Shown: piece after piece, positions 57,473 through 64,000 of the stretch
Layout of the letters: the number at the start of each line of letters is the position of its first letter
Position numbering within the stretch: position 1 is the stretch's first letter
Assembly: GCA_037190805.1 (NCBI GenBank)
Contig: JBBCJR010000014.1
Location: 69,508 to 133,507 of the forward strand
Direction of reading: 5' to 3'
Origin: JBBCJR01 sp037190805
GTDB taxonomy: Bacteria > Pseudomonadota > Alphaproteobacteria > Sphingomonadales > Sphingomonadaceae
Length of the DNA: 64,000 bases
Notes under the pieces: generated by a model
Databases searched by the model: none
What the model saw: the letters and a program-made list of their open reading frames with translations, nothing else
What the model was told of the DNA's origin: nothing
Translations under genes and position numbers: made by a program

Positions 57473-59593
57473 TCAGTATTTCGCGCGCAGCGACGCGAAG
57501 AAGCTGCGCCCCGGCTCCGGAAAGCCGTCGGTCAGCGTATAGTTGTCGTCGAACAGATTGCGCGCGCCGACGCCGAGCGTGACATTCTCCATCACGTCGA
57601 CATCGACCCTGAGGCCGGCCTGCACATAGCCGCCGGTGCGGTAGTAACGCACCGTGCCCGGCGACGTCGGCACATAGGTGTCGAGCGTGGTCCGCTTCGA
57701 CGCTACCTCGATATTGGGGACGATGTGCACCATGGGTACCGGTGACCAGTCGGCATAGACGAAGCCCTTGTGCTTGGGCACGTCGGTCAGCGCGAAGACC
57801 GGCACCGTGACATTCTGTTCGGGGGTGATGTCGAACTTGCGGTGGATGTAGCTGTAGTTCGCCCCCAGGCCCAGCGTTTCGCCAAGTCGTGCGGTCAGCG
57901 ACAGCTCGGCGCCATAATATTCGGCGTTGCCGAGGTTGCGCCGCTGCGAGGTGTTCGCCGGGAAGCCCGTCGGGCGCACCGCGACGATCGCATTGTCGAT
58001 ATCGCTGTAGAAGATCGCCGCCTCGGCGGTGATGCCGCCAAAGTTTTTCGACGCGCCCAGTTCATAATGCGTGGCGCGCTCCGGCTTCAAAGCCGGATTC
58101 GACGCGGCATTGCCGAACTGGGTGCTGAACCGCTCGAAGACCGTCGGGAAACGGGCGCGGCGCGATACGCTGGCGTAAAGGGCAGTGCCATCGTCGGACA
58201 CCCAGTCCAAACGTCCCTGCCAGTTGAAGGCGGATGCATTGGCTTTCGGATATTCAAAGATCGCGATTGCCGGCGGGTTGGTGACCTCCTCCGCCTTCTT
58301 TAGGTCACGCCAGTCATAGCTCACGCCCAAGGTCAGCTTCAGCGCGGAGTCGAAGCTGTACACATTCTCGGCGGCCACGCTGTAGGTATCTTCTTCGGTC
58401 GCCTGCCATGGTTCGCTGTAGGGCAGGACGCGGGGCGGAACGGTGTCGGTGCGGTAGAAACCGTCCTGACGCTCGAGATGCTTGTCGCGGCGGTAATGCG
58501 CGGCGATGCTGAGGCGGTTCGCCTCGGTCAGATCGACATCCAGCTGCGCCGAACCGCCCCACGCTTCGTCGTCATAGAAGCTGTCGAAGGCATAGGGTTG
58601 GCTCTTGACCGTCTGGGTGGCGTCGTTGAACGATTCCAGCAGATTCTTGAACGTGTTGCGATAGACGCGGGTCTTCAGCGTCGCCTGATCGCCAAGCGCG
58701 GTGGTCGAGAGGAAATAGATGCTCTCGATATCCCAATAGGGCCACGACCAATAGCGCGGTGCAGGGGCACCCGTCGGCGCGGGCCGCGTCGCCGGATCGG
58801 TGACGTGCAGCGGGGCGTTCCTCGACCCTTCCTGACGGGTATAGCTGATCGAATATTCGTCGGTCTCGTTGGGGGTGAAACCGAATTTGGCGTTGACGCG
58901 CCAGTCGCGGGTGCGGGTGAAGTCGCGTTCTCCACGCCCCTGGTTCACGGTCGGGGTGAAACCGCCGGCGACGTCCCAATGATCGTTGAAACTGCGGGTA
59001 TAGGAGGCCTGGGCATACCATTTGTCCTGCCGGGTCCCGAGCATGCCGAAGACGTTGTAGCCGGCATAATCGACGCCGCGGTCGAAGTTCAGGGTGCCGC
59101 GCACCTCGCCCTCGATCTCCTTGGTCGGCTTGCGGGTAACGAGGTTGATCGCGCCGCCCATCGCGCCCGGCCCGTCGAGGACCGAGGCATAGCCCTTGGT
59201 GACCTGGATCTCCGCGACATCGGGCGTCAGGAAGCGGCCGAAATCCAGCCGGTTGTCGGCGGGCAGGTAGACGCGGATGCCGTCGATCGACAGCGGCACC
59301 TGGAACCGGTCGAAGCCACGCACGAAGATCAGCCGCTCATTACGCGATCCACCGGTGTTGGCGGCGTTGACGCCGGGGATCAGCGCCACCGCCTCGTCGA
59401 GGCTGTTACGGTTGAAGCTGTAGATGGCATCGGCGTTGAGGCTGAGGGTGCCGATCGCCGGTCCGTCCGCCACAGGCCGAGGCGCGGTAACGATGATCTG
59501 GCCAAGCGTGAAAGCGTCGTCGGGCGCATCCGCGGCGTGCGCGGCTCCGGCCGACATGATCGTTCCAATCAGCAAAGCTGCATGCAGACGCAT
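57473..59593 (-). CDS. TonB-dependent receptor, siderophore/iron type
   Basis: A 706-residue outer membrane receptor with a signal peptide (ALLIGTIMSAGAAHA), a TonB-box-like QIIVTAPR, a plug (NERLIFVRGFDRFQVPLSID, GYASVLDGPGAMGGAINLVT) and a barrel ending GRSFFASLRAKY. LRPE-type barrel wording (NPALKPERATHYELGASKNF) is typical of ferric-siderophore or heme receptors. The ligand is unknown. Upstream lies an inverted repeat at 59653. It is the only gene between comM and tRNA-Pro. Confidence 0.92.
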   Translation of the reverse strand: MRLHAALLIGTIMSAGAAHAADAPDDAFTLGQIIVTAPRPVADGPAIGTLSLNADAIYSFNRNSLDEAVALIPGVNAANTGGSRNERLIFVRGFDRFQVPLSIDGIRVYLPADNRLDFGRFLTPDVAEIQVTKGYASVLDGPGAMGGAINLVTRKPTKEIEGEVRGTLNFDRGVDYAGYNVFGMLGTRQDKWYAQASYTRSFNDHWDVAGGFTPTVNQGRGERDFTRTRDWRVNAKFGFTPNETDEYSISYTRQEGSRNAPLHVTDPATRPAPTGAPAPRYWSWPYWDIESIYFLSTTALGDQATLKTRVYRNTFKNLLESFNDATQTVKSQPYAFDSFYDDEAWGGSAQLDVDLTEANRLSIAAHYRRDKHLERQDGFYRTDTVPPRVLPYSEPWQATEEDTYSVAAENVYSFDSALKLTLGVSYDWRDLKKAEEVTNPPAIAIFEYPKANASAFNWQGRLDWVSDDGTALYASVSRRARFPTVFERFSTQFGNAASNPALKPERATHYELGASKNFGGITAEAAIFYSDIDNAIVAVRPTGFPANTSQRRNLGNAEYYGAELSLTARLGETLGLGANYSYIHRKFDITPEQNVTVPVFALTDVPKHKGFVYADWSPVPMVHIVPNIEVASKRTTLDTYVPTSPGTVRYYRTGGYVQAGLRVDVDVMENVTLGVGARNLFDDNYTLTDGFPEPGRSFFASLRAKY

Positions 59594-59652
59594 CGTTCCA
59601 GTCCCTTTCGTTATCTTTGGTTGTTTGTCGGCACGCAGGTGTGCGCCGCAAC

Positions 59653-59674
59653 GCTATATTGCGGGCGATATAGC
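59653..59674 (-). promoter_or_regulatory. Inverted repeat upstream of the TonB receptor
   Basis: GCTATAT (59653-59659) and ATATAGC (59668-59674) are perfect 7-bp arms 8 nt apart, 60-80 nt before the receptor ATG at 59593. The position suits an iron- or ligand-dependent operator. The rest of 59594-59844 shows nothing else firm. Confidence 0.45.
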
Positions 59675-59844
59675 AGTGATTCCGGGTGACGCCATCTTCT
59701 CGGCACCGAGACCATGATTGGCGCAACAACTGTTGAATCCTTGCCACAGTCAGTACGGCGATGGACAGGCTCCCTTCGCCGTCGGGTATCCCCGGTCCCG
59801 GCTTGCCAAGCGCATGTCCCCGGCCTAAAGCCCACCACCTTGGT

Positions 59845-59921
59845 CGGGGCGTAGCGCAGCCTGGTAGCGCATCAGACTGGGGGTCTGGGGGTCGCAGGTT
59901 CGAATCCTGTCGCCCCGACCA
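59845..59921 (+). tRNA. tRNA-Pro (anticodon GGG)
   Basis: A 77-nt cloverleaf with encoded CCA. Acceptor CGGGGCG pairs with CGCCCCG, D arm GCGC/GCGC, anticodon stem TCAGA/TCTGG with loop CTGGGGG (anticodon GGG), T arm GCAGG/CCTGT around TTCGAAT. It reads CCC and CCU Pro codons. It lies 124 nt before the MATE gene. Confidence 0.96.
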
Positions 59922-59925
59922 GCAT

Positions 59926-59976
59926 TTCATCCGCACCCCCCGGATGAACCGAACCGGCCGCCGCCGATGCGGCCGG
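59926..59976 (+). terminator. Tandem hairpins behind tRNA-Pro
   Basis: TTCATCCG (59926-59933) pairs with CGGATGAA (59941-59948), and CCGGCCGC (59954-59961) pairs with GCGGCCGG (59969-59976); both stems are perfect. There is no T-tract, so these may be 3' processing or pausing structures rather than a strict terminator. Confidence 0.4.
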
Positions 59977-60045
59977 AATCCACATTTCAGTCGGCCGTCG
60001 GGGCCATTTGTTGGGCATGATCTTCCGGTGAAGGGTCGGGTCGTC

Positions 60046-61473
60046 ATGGGGTCGGGTGCGCGTCAAGCGTGGAAGGTCGAGGCTGGCGCGCTGCTGGTGC
60101 TGGCGACGCCGCTGATCCTGTCGAACCTCGCCCAGGCGGCGATCCATTCCACCGACCTGGTGCTGCTGGGCCGCCTGGGTCCCGATGCGCTGGCGGCCGG
60201 GGCGCTGGCGATCAACCTCTACAACGTCTTCATGTATTTCGGCCTGGGTCTCGTCACCGCCGCCTCACCGCTGATCGCCAGCGAGCGCGGACGGCGCCGG
60301 CACTCGGTACGCGACGTGCGCCGGACCGTCCGCCAGACCATGTGGGTAGCGGCCAGCATCGTCGTCCCCTTCTGGCTGATCCTGTGGCATTCGGAAGATA
60401 TCTTCCTGCTGCTTGGCCAGGATCCGAAGCTCGCCGCCGATGCCGGCCGGTTCATGCGCGCGCTGCAATGGGGCTTGCTGCCCTATCTGCTCCAGCTGGC
60501 GCTGCGCGCCTATATCTCGGCGATGGAGCGACCGCTGTGGATCCTCCTCGTCGCCCTGCTGACCGTCGGATTCAATGCCTTGATCTGCTGGGCGCTGATC
60601 TTCGGGCATTTCGGCCTGCCGGCGATGGGGCTGGAGGGGGCCGGCCTGGGCAGCGCGCTGTCAGCGCTGTTCATGTGCGCCGGCATGGTCCTGGTCGTCA
60701 GCCTGCAAGGGCAGTTTCGCCGCTATCGGCTGTTCGGCCGCTTCTGGGTTGCGGACTGGGCGCGCTATCGGGAAGTCTGGCGCCTGGGTCTGCCGATCGC
60801 GATCACCGTGCTCCTCGAAGTGTCGGTGTTCAGCGCCGCCATCTTCCTGATGGGCCTGATCAGCAACCAGGCGCTGGCCGCCCACGCCATCGCCCTTCAG
60901 ATCGCGGCGGTGTCGTTCATGGTGCCGCTGGGCATCGGCCAGGCGGCAACGGTGCGGGTCGGCCTGTGGTGGGGGCGGCGCGACCCCGTGGCGTTAGGTC
61001 GCGCCGGATGGACGGCGCTGGCGATCGGCACCGGCTTCATGGCGGTGATGGCGCTGCTGATGTGGCTGCTACCCCGCCTGTGGATCGCTGGCTTCATCGA
61101 CGTCGCCGATCCGGCCAATGCGCCGGTGGTGGCTCTGGCGACATCCTTTCTGGCTATCGCCGCCCTGTTCCAGATCGTCGACGGCGCGCAGGTGGTGGCG
61201 GCCGGCGTGCTGCGCGGCCTGCACGATACCCGCGTGCCGATGATCTATGCGGGCATCGGCTACTGGGGTTTGGGAATCGGCGTCGGCGCCCTGCTCGCTT
61301 TCCCCCTCGGTCTCGAAGGAGTCGGAATATGGTGGGGACTGGCGATCGGCCTTGCGATCGTGGCGGTGCTGATGGTCAGGCGGTGGATGCGGCGCGACCG
61401 GCTGGGCCTGGCGCGGTCACCGGGTGGGCCAGCATTTCTCGCACCTGCGCCAGCAAACGCCGATCAGCTTTGA
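60046..61473 (+). CDS. MATE family efflux transporter
   Basis: A 475-residue protein with twelve membrane helices in two six-helix halves, for example LLVLATPLILSNLAQAAIHS and STDLVLLGRLGPDALAAGAL in the first and EVWRLGLPIAITVLLEVSVF in the second. MATE proteins export cationic drugs or metabolites in exchange for Na or H ions. The ATG at 60046 has AGGG upstream; GTG 60028 would add six residues. Its 3' end overlaps the small cytochrome gene on the other strand by 57 nt. Confidence 0.92.
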   Translation: MGSGARQAWKVEAGALLVLATPLILSNLAQAAIHSTDLVLLGRLGPDALAAGALAINLYNVFMYFGLGLVTAASPLIASERGRRRHSVRDVRRTVRQTMWVAASIVVPFWLILWHSEDIFLLLGQDPKLAADAGRFMRALQWGLLPYLLQLALRAYISAMERPLWILLVALLTVGFNALICWALIFGHFGLPAMGLEGAGLGSALSALFMCAGMVLVVSLQGQFRRYRLFGRFWVADWARYREVWRLGLPIAITVLLEVSVFSAAIFLMGLISNQALAAHAIALQIAAVSFMVPLGIGQAATVRVGLWWGRRDPVALGRAGWTALAIGTGFMAVMALLMWLLPRLWIAGFIDVADPANAPVVALATSFLAIAALFQIVDGAQVVAAGVLRGLHDTRVPMIYAGIGYWGLGIGVGALLAFPLGLEGVGIWWGLAIGLAIVAVLMVRRWMRRDRLGLARSPGGPAFLAPAPANADQL

Positions 61474-61695
61474 AGCCTTGCCCACCGGTTCGCCGGTCTC
61501 GGTGGGCTTTGCCGCCAGCCCATGCAGGATCGGCGGCCCCACCCCCTCGGGTGCGGTCTCCCCGTGACACATCAAACAGCGCTCGCGATAGACCTGACCG
61601 GTCAGCGGCGTCGAATTGCCCGCCGCAAAAGCGGGGTTTGCAAGCAGCAATGCCAAGCCGCCCGACAATAGCATGCGGGTTGCGGAACTCACCAT
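61417..61695 (-). CDS. Small periplasmic cytochrome c-like protein, possibly frameshifted
   Basis: The 92-residue frame has a signal peptide (SGGLALLLANPAFAAG) and a heme site CLMCH (residues 40-44) followed by GVGPPILHGLA. After about residue 70 the frame turns into a Cys/Trp-rich tail (GVCWRRCEKCWP) with no Met ligand. The neighbouring frame encodes GFKADRRLLAQVREMLAHP there, which looks more like protein and offers a Met. A frameshift near 61480 is therefore possible. It overlaps the MATE gene. The electron partner is unknown. Confidence 0.6.
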   Translation of the reverse strand: MVSSATRMLLSGGLALLLANPAFAAGNSTPLTGQVYRERCLMCHGETAPEGVGPPILHGLAAKPTETGEPVGKASKLIGVCWRRCEKCWPTR

Positions 61696-61751
61696 GACAG
61701 CATCCTCCACCCCCAGCATTCTCCTTCGCAAGGCGGCTGGCAAGCGCGTCC

Positions 61752-62462
61752 TTAGTCGCCGCGCCCATGAGAGCCGGCAGTCTGGCCGAACAGGATGCGA
61801 CGCTCCTCATCCGTGCGGATACCGGGAGCATTGGGATTCACCTGCTCCACCAGCGCATAGGCCCGCGCCGTCGCCGGCCGCGCCGCGATCTCATCCCGCC
61901 ACCGCTTCAGGTTCGGAAACTCATCGATATTCTGGCCCTGCGGTTCGGGCAGGATCCATGGATAGCTGGCCATGTCGGCGATCGTATAGTCGTCGCCCGC
62001 GACGAAGCGGCGGTCCGCCAATCGCCGATCGAGAACGCCGTAGAGGCGGTTGGTTTCCTTGACATAGCGATCGATCGCGTAAGGAATTTTTTCCGGCGCA
62101 TAGTTGCGGAAATGATGGTTCTGTCCGGCCATGGGCCCGAGCCCGCCCATCTGCCAGAACAGCCATTGCAGCACCTCGGTCCGCCCGCGCGGGTCGGTCG
62201 GCAGGAAGCGGCCGGCCTTTTCAGCGAGGTAGAGCAGGATCGCACCGGATTCGAATAGGCTGATCGGATTGCCGCCGCCCGCAGGCTCGTCATCGACGAT
62301 CGCGGGAATGCGGTTGTTGGGCGCGATCGCCAGGAAATCGGGTGCGAACTGTTCTCCCTTACCGATATTGATCGGATGGATGCGGTACGGCAGCCCCGCT
62401 TCCTCCAGGAACAGCGTGACTTTATGGCCGTTGGGCGTCGTCCAGTAATAAAGATCGATCAC
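61752..62462 (-). CDS. Glutathione S-transferase, YfcG/Ure2p-like
   Basis: A 236-residue protein with an N-terminal thioredoxin fold (DLYYWTTPNGHKVTLFLEEA, NNRIPAIVDD, SLFESGAILLYLAEKAGRFL) and a helical C-terminal domain (WLFWQMGGLGPMAGQ, NLKRWRDEIAARPATARA). TTPNG where Asn follows Pro fits the YfcG/Ure2p-like group, which have disulphide reductase activity. The GTG at 62462 has GGAG 7 nt upstream. It is 85 nt behind the MarR gene. Confidence 0.9.
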   Translation of the reverse strand: MIDLYYWTTPNGHKVTLFLEEAGLPYRIHPINIGKGEQFAPDFLAIAPNNRIPAIVDDEPAGGGNPISLFESGAILLYLAEKAGRFLPTDPRGRTEVLQWLFWQMGGLGPMAGQNHHFRNYAPEKIPYAIDRYVKETNRLYGVLDRRLADRRFVAGDDYTIADMASYPWILPEPQGQNIDEFPNLKRWRDEIAARPATARAYALVEQVNPNAPGIRTDEERRILFGQTAGSHGRGD

Positions 62463-62547
62463 GGTTGGTCTCCGGCAAGCTGAACGTCGAGGCTCGCCTG
62501 CCCAGTTGGGGATCGGCCGGACGGGTTCCAATGCTTGGCGGATGAAA

Positions 62548-63009
62548 TCATCCGCCCGGGCGCGACAGCCGGGCCAGCCCCGCTCTCAATACATTCGCCC
62601 CGCCCGGGTCGAGCAAGGCTTCGGTCGCGCCATGGGCTCGCTCCCACACCGGCACCGCGCGCACCAGCAACGCCATGCCCGCATCGGTCAGCGACAGGCG
62701 GCGGCCCCGCCGATCGTCCGGGTCGACACTGATCCCCACCAGCCCGCGCCGGGCCAGCGGCTTCAGATTGGCGGTCAAGGTCGTGCGGTCCAGCGCCAGC
62801 GTATCGGCCACCATCCCGACCGAAGGCGGCACGGGGCGATTGAGCGCCATCAGCAGGGAGAACTGGCCGCTGGTCAGGTCCAATGGCCGCAGGGCGTCGT
62901 CGAACCGTCGCGCCAATGCCCGCGCCGCCTGCTGGACATGCAGGCAAAGGCAGGAATCGCGGACCTCCAATGTGGTCGCAAACGGCACGGCTGGAGCTGA
63001 CTTTGACAT
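62548..63009 (-). CDS. MarR family transcriptional regulator
   Basis: A 153-residue winged-helix repressor: LTSGQFSLLMALNRP leads into the HTH (SVGMVADTLALDRTTLTANL) and the wing DPDDRRGRRLSLTD. Two Cys in DSCLCLHVQQ near the N-terminus might sense oxidants, as in OhrR. It is divergent from the DUF899 gene, and TTGATATCAA in the shared promoter is the likely operator. GST may belong to the same regulon. Confidence 0.9.
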   Translation of the reverse strand: MSKSAPAVPFATTLEVRDSCLCLHVQQAARALARRFDDALRPLDLTSGQFSLLMALNRPVPPSVGMVADTLALDRTTLTANLKPLARRGLVGISVDPDDRRGRRLSLTDAGMALLVRAVPVWERAHGATEALLDPGGANVLRAGLARLSRPGG

Positions 63010-63012
63010 GGA

Positions 63013-63045
63013 AGATTTATATTGATATCAACGTATATTGTCAAT
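63013..63045. promoter_or_regulatory. MarR operator in the divergent promoter
   Basis: TTGATATCAA (63022-63031) is a perfect palindrome inside an AT-rich run (TTTATATTGATATCAACGTA), 13 nt from the marR start and about 50 nt from the DUF899 start. The position fits control of both genes by the MarR protein. Confidence 0.65.
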
Positions 63046-63083
63046 CGAATCACGGTCCGACCGCCCCGACGAGGAGCAGGATG

Positions 63084-63818
63084 ATGTCCACGAACCCCAT
63101 CGTATCGCGGGCCGACTGGCTTGAGGCACGACGCGAGCTGCTGCTGCTCGAAAAGCAGGAAACCCATTTGCGCGATTGCGTTCGCGCTGCCCGTCAAAGC
63201 CTGCCGTGGGTGGCGGTGGACCAGGACTATCGCTTCAACGCCCCGGACGGCGAGCGTTCTCTCGCCGACCTGTTCGACGGGCGCAGCCAGCTCGTCGTCT
63301 ATCACTTCATGCTGGCGCCGGGATGGGAGGCGGGCTGCGTCGGCTGCTCGTTCCTGGCCGACCATTTCGACGGCATGATCCGCCACGTCAGCCATCACGA
63401 CGTAACCCTGACCGCCGTGTCGCGGGCGCCCATCGCCGAGATCGAGGCCTATCGCCGCCGCATGGGCTGGACCTTTCCGTGGGTGTCGTCGCACGGCAGC
63501 AGCTTCAATTATGACTATCATGTCTCGTTCATGCCCGAAGAGCTCGCCTCGGGCAGCGTTTTCTATAATTTCGAGCCCTTGCCCAGCGACCAGGCGCTGG
63601 AGGAATTGCACGGCCTCAGCGCCTTCTACAAAGACGCCGACGGTCGGATCTTTCACACCTATTCAAGCTATGCGCGGGGGGCCGAGGACCTGATCGGCGC
63701 GCTGCTGCTCCTCGACCGCACTCCGAAGGGGCGCAACGAGCAGGGCACGATGAACTGGGTCCGCCGCCATGACGAGTATGGCAACCCCGCCCCCGCCGCC
63801 GGCTGCTGCTCGGCTTGA
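63084..63818 (+). CDS. DUF899 thioredoxin-like protein
   Basis: A 244-residue protein with the DUF899 pattern: WLEARRELLLLEKQETHLRD, LPWVAVDQDYRFNAPDGERS, a CVGCSF pair in place of the thioredoxin CxxC, SRAPIAEIEAYRRRMGWTFP and VFYNFEP. Function is unknown; a redox role is suggested by the fold. The C-terminus ends in GCCSA. GAGGAG sits 7 nt before the ATG at 63084 (4 nt before an adjacent ATG at 63081). A glyoxalase-like gene follows after 23 nt. Confidence 0.88.
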   Translation: MSTNPIVSRADWLEARRELLLLEKQETHLRDCVRAARQSLPWVAVDQDYRFNAPDGERSLADLFDGRSQLVVYHFMLAPGWEAGCVGCSFLADHFDGMIRHVSHHDVTLTAVSRAPIAEIEAYRRRMGWTFPWVSSHGSSFNYDYHVSFMPEELASGSVFYNFEPLPSDQALEELHGLSAFYKDADGRIFHTYSSYARGAEDLIGALLLLDRTPKGRNEQGTMNWVRRHDEYGNPAPAAGCCSA

Positions 63819-63841
63819 CCTCATCGAGAAGGAGAGTTTCG

Positions 63842-64000
63842 ATGTCCGATCATCATGGCCGCTTCATCTGGTTCGAGTTGATGACACCCGAGGTGGATGC
63901 CGCGACTGACTTTTACGGCGCGGTGCTGGGCTGGACGATCGAGGACGGCGGCATGCCCGGCATCGTTTATCGCATGGCCAGCGTTGCCGGCGTCCCGGTC
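63842..64000 (+). CDS. VOC family (glyoxalase-like) protein, cut by the window edge
   Basis: The first 53 residues show a vicinal-oxygen-chelate fold: GRFIWFELMTPEVDAATDFY then GAVLGWTIED. GGAG precedes the ATG. The group is often found with DUF899 in MarR-controlled clusters. The rest is beyond the right edge, so substrate and length are unknown. Confidence 0.82.
   Translation, partial: MSDHHGRFIWFELMTPEVDAATDFYGAVLGWTIEDGGMPGIVYRMASVAGVPV

Noticed and set aside
59845..59921. tRNA-Pro as an integration site for a mobile element
   Set aside because: No integrase and no repeated tRNA 3' end is visible in the flanking sequence.
60069..61697. 542-codon frame overlapping the MATE gene in another frame
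   Set aside because: Its composition is Arg/Pro/Ala-rich without hydrophobic helices; the 60046 frame encodes a typical MATE protein.

Overview
The window reads as a chromosomal segment of a GC-rich, flagellated alphaproteobacterium of the Sphingomonadales type (Sphingomonas, Rhizorhabdus, Sphingobium or close kin). The evidence is the flagellar gene order with an FlbD-like activator, Thermus-like overlap aside the usual rpmH-rnpA-yidD-yidC-engB block, long TonB-dependent receptors of the sphingomonad class, GTTC-N7-GTTC as SOS box, and an EcfG-type promoter. This assignment rests on gene content and motifs, not on a database search.

Positions 1-4680 and 8387-26361 hold most of a flagellar system. 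The left part has fliF (cut by the window edge), fliE and an NtrC-type activator on the minus strand, and flagellin fliC on the plus strand behind a sigma-28 promoter. The middle part has two divergent blocks: sltF-flhA-fliA, and motA-like/motB-like-flgA-flgM-flgN on the minus strand, and flgBCDEFGHIJKL followed by motAB on the plus strand. Three close matches to the sigma-54 consensus head these blocks, so the cascade can be read directly: the sigma-54 activator drives structural and fliA genes, FlgM holds FliA until the hook is built, and FliA then drives flagellin. Four metabolic genes (patatin, 3-hydroxybutyrate dehydrogenase, GNAT, SDR) interrupt the cluster at 4824-8318.

Positions 26387-37922 carry housekeeping genes: engB, yidC, yidD, rnpA, rpmH, infC, a 26-residue membrane peptide, a CsgG-family protein, a TonB receptor, glnD and a DUF2061 protein. 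Positions 38132-47101 carry mutS, maeB, a 3-hydroxyacyl-CoA dehydrogenase, argB, yggT, a DUF167 gene, folD and marC.

Positions 47091-52713 look like a GtrA/GtrB lipid-linked sugar module with two polytopic membrane proteins and a methyltransferase. They are followed by argG, an EF-hand protein, a ParD-like antitoxin with its own methionine aminopeptidase behind a 42-bp AT-rich inverted repeat, SOS-linked comM, a second TonB receptor, tRNA-Pro, a MATE exporter, a small cytochrome c that may be frameshifted, a GST, a MarR regulator and a divergent DUF899/glyoxalase pair cut by the right edge.

The most interesting items are the ParD-like/methionine aminopeptidase pair, the rnpA frame that swallows rpmH with start codons 4 nt apart, a second compact stator pair whose MotA-like subunit lacks the first membrane helix, a FlgH without a lipobox, and a possible AUA start for infC. 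No insertion sequence, prophage or CRISPR array is visible.
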